Shown here piece by piece: positions 17,069 to 24,654 of a stretch of 64,000 bases of DNA. Positions within the stretch are counted from its first letter, which is position 1. The number at the start of each line of letters is the position of its first letter. A program made the translations under genes and the position numbers. Where the stretch lies: positions 1-64,000 of the forward strand of contig DKPB01000082.1 of NCBI GenBank assembly GCA_002471015.1, given 5' to 3'. Source of the DNA: Stenotrophomonas sp. UBA7346. GTDB lineage: Bacteria; Pseudomonadota; Gammaproteobacteria; Xanthomonadales; Xanthomonadaceae. The notes beneath the pieces are model-generated. The model ran no database searches. It saw only the letters and a list, made by a program, of their open reading frames with translations, and was not told the origin of the DNA.

Positions 17069-18333
17069 CAGTGCTGCCCCTTGCCGTAGCGGAAAATATC
17101 CAGGCCTTCGGTGCTGATCTGCGGCGGCTTGCCGCTCATCAGGTCGGCCAGGTAGCGACCCGAGCCCGCCGCCATGGTCCAGCCCAGGGTGCCGTGGCCG
17201 GTATTGAGGAACAGGTTGCGATACGGTGTTGCGCCGATCACCGGGGTGCCGTCCGGGGTGGCCGGGCGCAAGCCGGTCCAGAAGCTGGCCTGCGACAGGT
17301 CGCCGCCATCCGGATACAGGTCCTTGACCACCTTCTCCAGCGTGGCGCGACGACGCGGTTCCAGCGACAGGTCGAAGCCGGCCACTTCGGCCATGCCGCC
17401 AACGCGGATGCGGTCCTCGAAGCGGGTGATGGCAATCTTGTAGCTCTCGTCGAGGATGGTCGAATTCGGTGCCATCGCCGAATTGGTGATCGGCAGGGTC
17501 AGCGAATAGCCCTTCAGCGGATACACCGGCAGCTGCATGCCCAGCGGTGCCAGCAGCTGCGGCGAATAGCTGCCCAGTGCGATCACGTAGTGATCGGCGG
17601 TTTCCAGCTTGCCATTGATGCGCACGCCGGTGATGCGGTCGCCGTCACGCTGGATCGAGGCGATGTCCTGGTCGAAACGGAACTCGACGCCGGCGGCTTC
17701 GGCCAGCGCGGCCAGCTTGGTGGTGAACAGCTGGCAATCGCCGGTCTGGTCTTCGGGCAGGCGCAGGGCGCCGACCAGCATTTCGGTCTTGCCGGCCAGC
17801 GCCGGCTCCACCCGCGCAATGCCCTGGCGGTCCAGCACTTCGTAAGGCACGCCGTATTGGCGCAGCACCTCGATGTCCTGGGCGGCGGCATCCAGCTGCT
17901 GCTGGGTGCGGAACAGCTGGGTGGTGCCCAGCTGGCGACCTTCGTAGTCGATGCCGGTGGACGCGCGCAGCTCGTTGATGCAATCGCGGCTGTAGTCGGA
18001 CACCCGCACCATGCGCGCCTTGTTGACCGCATAGCGGGCCGAGGTGCAGTTGCGCAGCATCTGCCACAGCCAGCGGTACTGGGCCATGTCGGCGGTGGGG
18101 CGGATCGCCAGCGGCGCGTGTTCCTCGAACAGCCACTTGATCGCCTTGAACGGCACGCCCGGTGCCGCCCACGGCGAGGTATAGCCGAAGGACAGCTGGC
18201 CGGCATTGGCAAAGCTGGTTTCCAGCGCCGGGGCCGGCTGCCGATCCACCACGGTGACCTCAAAGCCGGCCTGCCGCAGATACCAGGCACTGGTCGTGCC
18301 GATCACACCGCTGCCAAGCACCAGAACGCGCAT
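17068..18333 (-). CDS. dadA: D-amino acid dehydrogenase small subunit DadA
   Basis: A 421-residue flavoprotein. The N-terminus has the FAD-binding GSGVIGTTSAWYLRQAGFEV Rossmann motif, followed by the DadA signature LSFGYTSPWAAPG and the C-terminal GHGTLGWTMAAGSG. DadA oxidises D-alanine and other D-amino acids to 2-oxo acids and ammonia, donating electrons to the respiratory chain at the inner membrane. I choose the ATG at 18333, preceded by GGAGAAAG, rather than the GTG at 18351. It is the first gene of dadA-alr and is transcribed away from an Lrp-family regulator; Lrp-type control by alanine is known for dad operons. Confidence 0.93.
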   Translation of the reverse strand: MRVLVLGSGVIGTTSAWYLRQAGFEVTVVDRQPAPALETSFANAGQLSFGYTSPWAAPGVPFKAIKWLFEEHAPLAIRPTADMAQYRWLWQMLRNCTSARYAVNKARMVRVSDYSRDCINELRASTGIDYEGRQLGTTQLFRTQQQLDAAAQDIEVLRQYGVPYEVLDRQGIARVEPALAGKTEMLVGALRLPEDQTGDCQLFTTKLAALAEAAGVEFRFDQDIASIQRDGDRITGVRINGKLETADHYVIALGSYSPQLLAPLGMQLPVYPLKGYSLTLPITNSAMAPNSTILDESYKIAITRFEDRIRVGGMAEVAGFDLSLEPRRRATLEKVVKDLYPDGGDLSQASFWTGLRPATPDGTPVIGATPYRNLFLNTGHGTLGWTMAAGSGRYLADLMSGKPPQISTEGLDIFRYGKGQH

Positions 18334-18483
18334 TTTCTTTCTCCGGACCACATCATTCCCTGCACACGGGACGGCAGGGGCTAGGAACCGCGCAGTATAT
18401 TCAGGGTCAGCCAGTTGTTTCCCCTGTATTAGCTTGCCGAATCAGGTTAATTTCCCGTTTCGTTCATCAAAAGCAGAGCCACC

Positions 18484-18963
18484 ATGGCCACCCGCAGCCG
18501 CGAACTCGACAAGATCGACCGCAAGATCCTGCGCATCCTGCAGCAGGAGGGGCGCATCTCCTTCACCGAGCTGGGCGAGCGCGTCGGCCTGTCGACCACG
18601 CCCTGCACCGAGCGGGTGCGCCGGCTGGAGCGCGAAGGCGTGATCACCGGCTATTACGCGCGGCTGGACCCATCCTCGGTGAAGGCCAGCCTGCTGGTGT
18701 TCGTGGAGATCAGCCTTGCCTACAAGTCCGGCGACATCTTCGAGGAATTCCGCCGCGCCGCGCTGAAGCTGCCCAATGTGCTGGAGTGCCACCTGATGTC
18801 CGGGGATTTCGACTACCTGCTCAAAGCGCGCATCAATGAAATGGCCTCCTACCGCAAGCTGCTGGGCAGCACCCTGCTGACCTTGCCGCACGTACGTGAA
18901 TCCAAAAGCTACATCGTGATGGAAGAGGTCAAAGAGACCCTGTGCCTGCCCATCGCCGAGTAG
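18484..18963 (+). CDS. lrp: Lrp/AsnC-family regulator
   Basis: A 159-residue regulator with an N-terminal winged helix-turn-helix (ELDKIDRKILRILQQEGRISFTE, recognition helix GLSTTPCTERVRRLE) and a C-terminal RAM effector domain (FDYLLKARINEMASYRKLL). The sequence is close to the global regulator Lrp rather than to AsnC. Lrp proteins form octamers that respond to leucine or alanine. It is divergent from dadA across 150 bases, the arrangement expected when the regulator controls the dad operon and itself. Its TAG stop codon is part of the GTAG head of a SMAG repeat (18960-18983), so the element has been inserted exactly at, or supplies, the 3' end. Confidence 0.92.
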   Translation: MATRSRELDKIDRKILRILQQEGRISFTELGERVGLSTTPCTERVRRLEREGVITGYYARLDPSSVKASLLVFVEISLAYKSGDIFEEFRRAALKLPNVLECHLMSGDFDYLLKARINEMASYRKLLGSTLLTLPHVRESKSYIVMEEVKETLCLPIAE

Positions 18964-19245
18964 TGCCGAGCCATGCGCGGCAGAGGCCCCACCGGCAACC
19001 CCACCCTGTAGTGCCGAGCCATGCTCGGCAGGGGCTCTACCGGTAAAGCCCCATTGTCGAGCATGGCCCGGCACTACGCCCCCTCCCTTTGGCCGCAGGC
19101 CAAGGGGGTGAAGAGGGCCTGCTTGCACGCCACCGGCGTGCGGCCTGATGAACGACCGAAGGCCATGCCTTCGGGCCGGACGGGTTGGGGAGGGGTGCTT
19201 TGGCTTTGGCTTGGAACGCTCCTGCCGAGCATGGCTCGGCACTAC
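18960..19245. repeat. SMAG REP cluster with mosaic hairpin repeat
   Basis: SMAG copies lie at 18960-18983, 19008-19031 (GTAG-first), 19054-19077 and 19222-19245 (inverted). Between the last two is a second copy of the mosaic element (about 19110-19215) with the same core GAACGACCGAAGGCCATGCC as at 9961. The CCCTTTGGCCGCAGGCCAAGGG hairpin precedes it. This fills the 286-base spacer between lrp and the proline-rich gene. Confidence 0.9.
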
Positions 19246-19249
19246 GGTG

Positions 19250-19645
19250 CTAGCGCGTGCCTGCCGGCGGGGGCACCACTTTCTGGCCGATGCCGCTGGG
19301 TACGGTGTCGTAATAACGGTTGGTACGCGTATCCAGCACCCGCCCCGGGCTGGTTTGGCGCATATGCGGCGCCAACTGGCCCTTGCTGTCGTAGATCGGC
19401 CGCACCGGTGGCGGCGGCACAACCGGCTTCGGCTTCGGAACCGGCTTGGGCTTGTTGGGCGGACGCGACGGTTCCGGACGCGCCGGATCCTGCTGCGTTT
19501 CGCGCGACGAACTGATAGGCGGCGAAGGCGCCGGCAAGGTCACCGGCCGCGTGGCGGTCGGTGCGGGCGGCTGCGTGAGCTGAGCCTGCGCGAATGACGG
19601 CAGTGCTGCCAGCACGGCCAGCAACAGATATCCCTTCGATTTCAT
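19250..19645 (-). CDS. Proline-rich exported hypothetical protein
   Basis: I do not recognise this 131-residue protein. It has a signal peptide (LLLAVLAALPSFAQAQ) and then a proline-rich central tract with the charged KPKPVPKPKPVVPPPP segment around residues 70-86. The C-terminus (SPGRVLDTRTNRYYDTVPSG) looks like a small folded unit. Such Pro/Lys tracts often span the periplasm or contact peptidoglycan, which is only an inference. The ATG at 19645 is chosen because AAGGAG lies six bases upstream; the ATG at 19651 is too close to the same site. It is convergent with the lrp end and its promoter is divergent from msrB. Confidence 0.65.
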   Translation of the reverse strand: MKSKGYLLLAVLAALPSFAQAQLTQPPAPTATRPVTLPAPSPPISSSRETQQDPARPEPSRPPNKPKPVPKPKPVVPPPPVRPIYDSKGQLAPHMRQTSPGRVLDTRTNRYYDTVPSGIGQKVVPPPAGTR

Positions 19646-19768
19646 CGACATCTCCTTTGCGACCACCGACCAAGCATGCACCTGCCGGGCTTGCGCCGCC
19701 ATGAATGCGACCTTGGACTGGCCGCTGCCCGCCCCTACCATGGACACCTGCCCCACGGATGCCCTGCC

Positions 19769-20236
19769 ATGACCGCCTTCGACCTGACTCCCCCCAGCCC
19801 CGCCCAGCGCGAGGCGCTGATCGCTGGCCTCAGCAGCGAGGAGCAACGCGTGCTGCTGCACCACGGCACCGAGGCACCGTTCTGTGGCGTGTTCCTGGAT
19901 AACAAGCGCGAGGGCGTGTACTGCTGCCGGCTGTGCGCGCTGCCGCTGTTCCGCTCCAGCACCAAGTTCGATTCCGGCACCGGCTGGCCCAGCTTCTTTG
20001 CGCCGTTCGAACCGGCACATGTGCGCGAGATCCGAGACACCAGCCACGGCATGATCCGTACCGAGATCGTCTGCGCACGGTGCGGCAGCCACCTTGGCCA
20101 CGTGTTCCCGGACGGCCCGCCGCCGACCTTCGAGCGGCATTGCCTGAACTCGGTGTCACTGGCCTTTGTCGACAATGGCCAGCCCTACCCCGACCCGCTG
20201 CAGCGCGGCGGCGCCGAGGCACAGCCCGCCGCATAA
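19769..20236 (+). CDS. msrB: Peptide methionine-R-sulfoxide reductase MsrB
   Basis: A 155-residue zinc-type MsrB. The two zinc CxxC pairs are CRLC and CARC, the conserved FDSGTGWPSFF block sits between them, and the catalytic cysteine is in RHCLNSVSLAF near residue 122. It reduces the R form of methionine sulfoxide in proteins using thioredoxin, repairing oxidative damage. The resolving cysteine of some MsrBs corresponds to another position; CC at VYCCRLC is a candidate. The ATG at 19769 gives the usual family start. It is followed by SMAG repeats before motA. Confidence 0.93.
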   Translation: MTAFDLTPPSPAQREALIAGLSSEEQRVLLHHGTEAPFCGVFLDNKREGVYCCRLCALPLFRSSTKFDSGTGWPSFFAPFEPAHVREIRDTSHGMIRTEIVCARCGSHLGHVFPDGPPPTFERHCLNSVSLAFVDNGQPYPDPLQRGGAEAQPAA

Positions 20237-20244
20237 GCACCGCC

Positions 20245-20369
20245 GTAGTGCCGAGCCATGTTCGTAGTGCCGAGCCATGTTCGGCTGAGGCTTTACCGGC
20301 AAGCTCCTGCCGAGCATGGCTCGGCACTAAAGGGTTTGCTGCATCCAGCCGGGCATGGCTCGGCACTAC
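20245..20369. repeat. SMAG repeats, including a truncated tandem copy
   Basis: A GTAG-first half copy at 20245 is interrupted after 18 bases by a second copy starting at 20263, giving GCCATGTTC-GTAGTGCC. Two inverted copies follow at about 20307-20329 and 20346-20369. The nested pair suggests insertion of one copy into another, or slippage. They separate msrB from motA. Confidence 0.85.
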
Positions 20370-20421
20370 AGATTTTCCGTTGACGGCCGACAACGGGATA
20401 TCCCCTTCCCGCGCCCCTTCC

Positions 20422-21276
20422 ATGCTCATTCTCGTCGGCCTGCTGGTTGTCATTGTTGCCGTGCTCGGCGGTTATGTAGGCGCACACGGCCGCCTGGGCG
20501 CGCTGTGGCAGCCCTATGAGCTGGTCATCATCGGCGGCGCGGCCCTCGGCGCGTTCCTGATCGGCACCCCGATCAAGACCGTCAAGCAGACACTGAAAGC
20601 CACCGTCGGCGTATTCAAGGGCCCGCAGTACAAGCGCCAGGACTACCTGGACGTGCTCAGCCTGCTGTACGAACTGCTCAACAAGGCCCGCCGCGAAGGC
20701 TTCATGGCACTGGAAGAGCATGTCGAGAACCCGCAGGACAGCGCGGTGTTCGCCAACTACCCCAAGGTGCTGGCCGACCACCACCTGCTGGACTTCATCA
20801 CCGACTGCCTGCGCCTGATGATCGGCTCCAACATCGAGCCGCACGAGCTGGAACCCTTGCTGGAACTGGAACTGGAAAAACACCACCACGAGGCGCTGGA
20901 ACCGGCGCACGTACTCAACAAGGTGGCCGACGGCCTGCCCGGCTTCGGCATCGTCGCCGCCGTGCTGGGCATCGTCATCACCATGGGCTCGATTGGTGGT
21001 GACATCAAGGAAGTCGGCGCCCACGTGGCCGGCGCACTGGTGGGCACCTTCCTCGGCATCCTGCTGGGCTACGGCTTCATCGGCCCGCTGGCGGCCGCGG
21101 TGGAAGCACGTGCCGAACAGGATGCGCGCATCTACGAATCGGTGAAGACGGCCCTGCTCGCCTGCCTGCGCGGCTATAACCCGAAGATCGCGCTGGAATT
21201 CGCGCGCAAGACCGTGCCCTCGGCACTACGCCCGGGCTTCAGCGAGTTCGAGCAGCACCTGAAGTCGGTCAAGTAA
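20422..21276 (+). CDS. motA: Flagellar motor stator protein MotA
   Basis: A 284-residue inner-membrane protein with four predicted helices: two near the N-terminus (LILVGLLVVIVAVLGGYVGA; LVIIGGAALGAFLIGT) and two near residues 175-215 (FGIVAAVLGIVITMG and GALVGTFLGILLGYGFIGPL). A large cytoplasmic loop with the charged REGFMALEEHVENP region contacts FliG in this family. With MotB it forms the proton channel that powers flagellar rotation. The start at 20422 is just before the first helix; the open frame upstream passes through SMAG repeats and is discarded. motB begins 10 bases after the stop. Confidence 0.94.
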   Translation: MLILVGLLVVIVAVLGGYVGAHGRLGALWQPYELVIIGGAALGAFLIGTPIKTVKQTLKATVGVFKGPQYKRQDYLDVLSLLYELLNKARREGFMALEEHVENPQDSAVFANYPKVLADHHLLDFITDCLRLMIGSNIEPHELEPLLELELEKHHHEALEPAHVLNKVADGLPGFGIVAAVLGIVITMGSIGGDIKEVGAHVAGALVGTFLGILLGYGFIGPLAAAVEARAEQDARIYESVKTALLACLRGYNPKIALEFARKTVPSALRPGFSEFEQHLKSVK

Positions 21277-21286
21277 GGCCCGCGCC

Positions 21287-22219
21287 ATGAGCGACAACAA
21301 CAAGCCTACGGTGATCGTGCGCCGGGTCAGGAAGGTCAAGGCTGGCGGGCACCACGGCGGCTCATGGAAGGTGGCCTATGCCGACTTCGTTACCGCGATG
21401 ATGGCCTTCTTCCTGGTGCTGTGGCTGATGGCCGCCACCAGCAAGCCCGAGCGCGCGGCGATTTCGGAATATTTCCGCAACCCCAGCCCGCTGAGCGGGA
21501 CCAGCAGCACCCCGGCCCCCGGCATGGCCGGCCCCGGTGGCGCCAGCACCTCGATGATCAAGCTCGGCGGCGCCACCGATGTCTCGCGCGGCAACAGCAA
21601 CGATCCCTTCCAGAACCGGCAGGAGTCGGTGCCCACGCCGGTGGAGGAGCGCGAACGCGAACGCCAGCGCCTGGAAGCACTGAAGCAGGAGCTGCAGGAG
21701 GCGATCAGCAAGAGCCAGGCGCTGGAGCCGTTCAAGGACCAGCTGCTGCTGGACATCACCCCCGAGGGCCTGCGCATCCAGATCGTGGATCAGCAGAACC
21801 GGCCGATGTTCGACCTCGGCAGCGCGCGCCTGATGCCGTATACGCGGACGATCCTGTTGGAGCTGTCGCACTTCATCAACCAGGTACCCAACCGCATCAG
21901 CATCACCGGCCATACCGACACCACCGCCTATTCCACCCAGTTGGGTTACGGCAACTGGGAGTTGAGCGCGGACCGCGCCAACGCCGCGCGGCGGGTGTTG
22001 CTGGAAGGTGGCATGGACGAGGCCAAGGTGGCGCGCGTGGTCGGCCTGTCCTCCTCGGTGCTGTTCGACAAGGCCAACCCGCAGAACCCGATCAACCGCC
22101 GCATCAGCATCGTGGTGATGACCAAGGAAGCCGAGGCCGCCGCATTGAACGAGACCGACACCTTGCCGGTGCCTGCCCCCGGTGTGGCGGCGGATGGGAC
22201 ACCGCCAGTCGCGGACTGA
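21287..22219 (+). CDS. motB: Flagellar motor protein MotB
   Basis: A 310-residue protein with one N-terminal transmembrane helix preceded by a basic tail. The proton-carrying aspartate is in VAYADFVTAMMAFFLVLW near residue 32. The C-terminal OmpA-like peptidoglycan-binding domain shows ISITGHTDTTAYS and LSADRANAARRVLLEGG. MotB anchors the MotA channel to the cell wall so the stator can push the rotor. A plug helix should lie between the two parts. A tandem SMAG array starts about 30 bases after the stop, so the operon is motA-motB only. Confidence 0.95.
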   Translation: MSDNNKPTVIVRRVRKVKAGGHHGGSWKVAYADFVTAMMAFFLVLWLMAATSKPERAAISEYFRNPSPLSGTSSTPAPGMAGPGGASTSMIKLGGATDVSRGNSNDPFQNRQESVPTPVEERERERQRLEALKQELQEAISKSQALEPFKDQLLLDITPEGLRIQIVDQQNRPMFDLGSARLMPYTRTILLELSHFINQVPNRISITGHTDTTAYSTQLGYGNWELSADRANAARRVLLEGGMDEAKVARVVGLSSSVLFDKANPQNPINRRISIVVMTKEAEAAALNETDTLPVPAPGVAADGTPPVAD

Positions 22220-22248
22220 GCCTGCACCAGCGGCACTGCCCGCCGGAT

Positions 22249-22611
22249 GTAGTGCCGAGCCATGCTCGGCAAAGGGCTTTCCCAGCCAACAGCACCCCCT
22301 CCCCAGCCCTCCCCTCCGCCTACGGCGCAAGGGAGGGAGCGTTGTAGTGCCGAGCCATGCTCGGCAGGGACTTTCCCAGCCAACAGCACCCCTCCCCAGC
22401 CCTCCCCTCCGCTGCGCGAAAGGGAGGGAGCGTTGTAGTGCCGAGCCATGCTCGGCAGGGGCTTTCCCAGCGAACAGCACCCCTCCCCAACCCTCCCCTC
22501 CGCTGCGCGAAAGGGAGGGAGCGTTGTAGTGCCGAGCCATGCTCGGCAGGGGGCTTTCCCAGCCAACAGCATCCCTCCCCCCCTCCCCTTCGCTGCGCGA
22601 AAGGGAGGGGG
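22249..22611. repeat. Tandem array of ~91-bp SMAG-containing units
   Basis: Four units begin with GTAG at 22249, 22344, 22435 and 22526, with spacings of 95, 91 and 91 bases. Each unit holds one SMAG palindrome, a CTTTCCCAGCCAACAGCA linker and a CCCTCCCCTCCGCTGCGCGAAAGGGAGGG stem. The second and third units are almost identical, which points to recent tandem duplication. The array fills most of the 451-base spacer after motB, and no gene is seen. Confidence 0.92.
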
Positions 22612-22670
22612 TAAACGCCAAATCCGCCAGGTGCCTACAATAGGTACCGTTTTTCCATCAGCCAGAATTC

Positions 22671-23153
22671 ATGTCCAAGCTCTCCAAAGCCAAGCGCGAC
22701 AAGCGCAAGAAGCAGGCCCCGCGCCGTCCGTTCGCCCGCCTGAATGCCCAGCAGCAGGTGCAGAACCACGCCGTGCTGGTCAACGAAGAAGGCCAGGTGG
22801 TTGCCGCCATCGGCCTGCAGCGCAACGAATGGCTGCTGGCCATCGGTGGCCAGACCATGGGCAATGCCGACAACCCGGTGCCGATGCTGGCCATGCTCAA
22901 GCACCTGGCCAACGTGCAGGAGAAGGAAGGCCGCAAGGTCACCCTGGAATACTCCGCCGCCCTGCAGCAGATGATCGACGACCTGGCCGCCGACGAAGGC
23001 AAGACCGCCGACGACTACCTGGCCGGCCTGGTGGCCGAGTTCGAGGGTGTGGAAGGCGAAGAAGCCGTTGACGCCGCCGAGGAGCCCGTCGCCATCGCCG
23101 AGGAAGTGCCCGAGGCCGGCGCCGCCGACAGCAACGACCAGCCCAAGGCCTGA
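22671..23153 (+). CDS. Conserved hypothetical protein with basic N-terminus and acidic C-terminus
   Basis: I do not recognise this 160-residue protein. Its first 20 residues are very basic (SKAKRDKRKKQAPRRPF), which suggests nucleic-acid or ribosome contact. The central part (VNEEGQVVAAIGLQRNEWLLAIG and LAMLKHLANVQEKEGRKVTLEYS) looks like a compact alpha/beta domain. The C-terminal 40 residues are acidic and alanine-rich. The start has no competing codon nearby. It ends 14 bases before the DUF4031 gene on the same strand, so the two are likely cotranscribed. Confidence 0.75.
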   Translation: MSKLSKAKRDKRKKQAPRRPFARLNAQQQVQNHAVLVNEEGQVVAAIGLQRNEWLLAIGGQTMGNADNPVPMLAMLKHLANVQEKEGRKVTLEYSAALQQMIDDLAADEGKTADDYLAGLVAEFEGVEGEEAVDAAEEPVAIAEEVPEAGAADSNDQPKA

Positions 23154-23167
23154 GCCACAGGCCTGCC

Positions 23168-23443
23168 GTGACGGTCTATATCGACGATGCCGTACACCCC
23201 TGGCGCGGCGAGCGCTGGGCGCATCTGATGGCCGACACCTTGCCCGAGCTGCATGCGCTGGCGCAGCAGCTCGGCATCCCCCGCAGGGCGTTCCAGAACC
23301 GCCCCAGCGGCGTGCATTACGACGTGCCCGCACCGCTGCGCGAGCAGGCCATCGCACTGGGCGCGCAGCCGATATCGCGGCACAGCGATCGCGCCCTGGT
23401 ACGCCGCGTGATCGCCAATGCGCGAGCGTTGTACCAGCCCTGA
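23168..23443 (+). CDS. DUF4031 family protein
   Basis: A 91-residue protein of the DUF4031 family, recognised by its start VYIDDAVHPWRGERWAHLMAD, the FQNRPSGVHYDVP segment and the basic RHSDRALVRRVIANAR C-terminus. Members are short cytoplasmic proteins of unknown function, often encoded as single domains. The start is GTG at 23168, which gives the family's usual first residues. It follows the basic/acidic hypothetical gene by 14 bases, and SMAG repeats begin 10 bases after its stop. Confidence 0.82.
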   Translation: MTVYIDDAVHPWRGERWAHLMADTLPELHALAQQLGIPRRAFQNRPSGVHYDVPAPLREQAIALGAQPISRHSDRALVRRVIANARALYQP

Positions 23444-23453
23444 TGAATGCACC

Positions 23454-23567
23454 GTAGTGCCGAGCCATGCTCGGCAGAAGCGTTACCGGTAGAACCCTGC
23501 CGAGCATGGCTCGGCACTACATATTGGTTTATCGGTCCCCCCCCAGCCGAGCATGGCTCGGCTCTAC
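23454..23567. repeat. SMAG REP trio
   Basis: One GTAG-first copy at 23454-23477 faces inverted copies at 23497-23520 and 23543-23567; the last ends in GGCTCTAC, a variant tail. They lie between two convergent genes and may act as a shared transcript-end structure. Confidence 0.88.
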
Positions 23568-23580
23568 CGTTGCTGCCGGC

Positions 23581-24123
23581 TTAGAACGGGTCGCTGCCCG
23601 GGCGCACTTCCACCCCCAGCAGGGAACAGAGCGCCAGCATGGCCTCGTCATCGCGGCTGAGCGCGATCCAGCCGGCATAGGCATCGCCACCGGTGTTCCA
23701 GTTCCACACCGAGTAGCCGTGCTCGCGCAGGCGGTCGTAGGCGGTGCTCATCAGCGCCGGCACATCCAGATCGTCGGCGAAGTCCTCATCGTCCAGATCG
23801 CCGCCCCAATCGATGCGCAGGTTCCAGCGCGCGGCCATCTCCTCGAGTGCGGCGACGAAGGAGTCGGTGTCCTTCCAGTCCACGTAGAAGCCTGAACGCC
23901 AGTCGATGGCGTCCTTCAGGTCCCACAGCCACTGCTCGTCGCTGCCGTCCTCCTCGGCGCCGGCGCGGGCTTCACGCCAGGCATCGAACTGCTGCAGCGC
24001 CGCGTCCTCGTCGCCGGGGTTGATCAGCCACAGCAGGTTCCAGACCCGCGCGGGATGGTCGTCTTCGTCGAAGTCCGGTTGCAGTTCGTCGGAATCTTCG
24101 TAATCGGCGCTGTTGTCGGGCAT
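23581..24123 (-). CDS. Acidic conserved hypothetical protein (possibly DUF6630)
   Basis: A 180-residue, strongly acidic, tryptophan-rich cytoplasmic protein. The N-terminus is a disordered acidic tail (DYEDSDELQPDFDEDD) and the body contains VWNLLWLINPGDEDAA, LKDAIDWRSGFYVDW and the C-terminal GGDAYAGWIALSRDDEAM. It recalls a conserved family in xanthomonads that I believe is annotated DUF6630, but I am not certain of that name. No catalytic motif is obvious. The gene is convergent with the DUF4031 gene, separated by SMAG repeats. Confidence 0.7.
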   Translation of the reverse strand: MPDNSADYEDSDELQPDFDEDDHPARVWNLLWLINPGDEDAALQQFDAWREARAGAEEDGSDEQWLWDLKDAIDWRSGFYVDWKDTDSFVAALEEMAARWNLRIDWGGDLDDEDFADDLDVPALMSTAYDRLREHGYSVWNWNTGGDAYAGWIALSRDDEAMLALCSLLGVEVRPGSDPF

Positions 24124-24253
24124 GGGGCGGTTTCCACTACAGGTTTGGCGCGCATTCTGCCGCCCGCGGCGTCACAGCGAAAGCCTCAGGCCGTCACAGC
24201 GGTTATCCTTGCGCCCCGAAGAGGGCCACGGTGGCCTTCAGTGAAACACTGAT

Positions 24254-24502
24254 ATGAGCGATACCCCTCCCGATCATCTGGCGGTCAACCCGCAGAGCCC
24301 GTTCCACAATGCCGAAGCACTGCAGCGCGGTGTCGGCGTGCGCTTCAACGGCATCGAGCGCGATGACGTCGAGGAATACTCGGTCAGCGAAGGCTGGATC
24401 CGCGTGCAGGCCGGCAAGGCCCGCGACCGCCGTGGCAACCCGATGACCCTGAAGATCAAGGGCGCGGTGGAGCCGTATTTTCTTGAGTTGAAGAACGCTT
24501 AA
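24254..24502 (+). CDS. DUF3297 family protein
   Basis: An 82-residue cytoplasmic protein matching the DUF3297 family: DHLAVNPQSPFHNAEALQRGVGVRFNG followed, after a short gap, by EEYSVSEGWIRVQAGKARDR and the GNPMTLKIKGAVEPYF end. The family is widespread in proteobacteria and its role is unknown; the ending resembles a small beta-barrel. It is divergent from the acidic hypothetical gene and followed by a large inverted repeat that may end its transcript. Confidence 0.85.
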   Translation: MSDTPPDHLAVNPQSPFHNAEALQRGVGVRFNGIERDDVEEYSVSEGWIRVQAGKARDRRGNPMTLKIKGAVEPYFLELKNA

Positions 24503-24513
24503 GGGCTGACGGC

Positions 24514-24625
24514 CTGCCCTCACCCCAACCCCTCTCCCGCAGGCGGGAGAGGAGCTAGTGCACTGGCAGCCGTCACGATCCGAGCCCCTCTCCCGTTTAC
24601 GGGAGAGGGGTTGGGGTGAGGGCAG
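24514..24625. repeat. 26-bp perfect inverted repeat with internal hairpins
   Basis: CTGCCCTCACCCCAACCCCTCTCCCG at 24514-24539 is repeated in inverted orientation at 24600-24625, 60 bases apart. Each arm extends into a CTCTCCCG-rich local hairpin. The unit lies between the DUF3297 gene and the convergent antiporter gene and could form a very stable transcript-end structure on both strands. Confidence 0.88.
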
Positions 24626-24654
24626 GCTCTGCGAGCAAAGCCCGCAACAGCCGC

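Noticed and set aside
22249..22611. A CRISPR array.
   Set aside because: The repeats contain the spacers as parts of the same unit (91 bp, near identical) and no cas gene is near; it is a tandem SMAG array.
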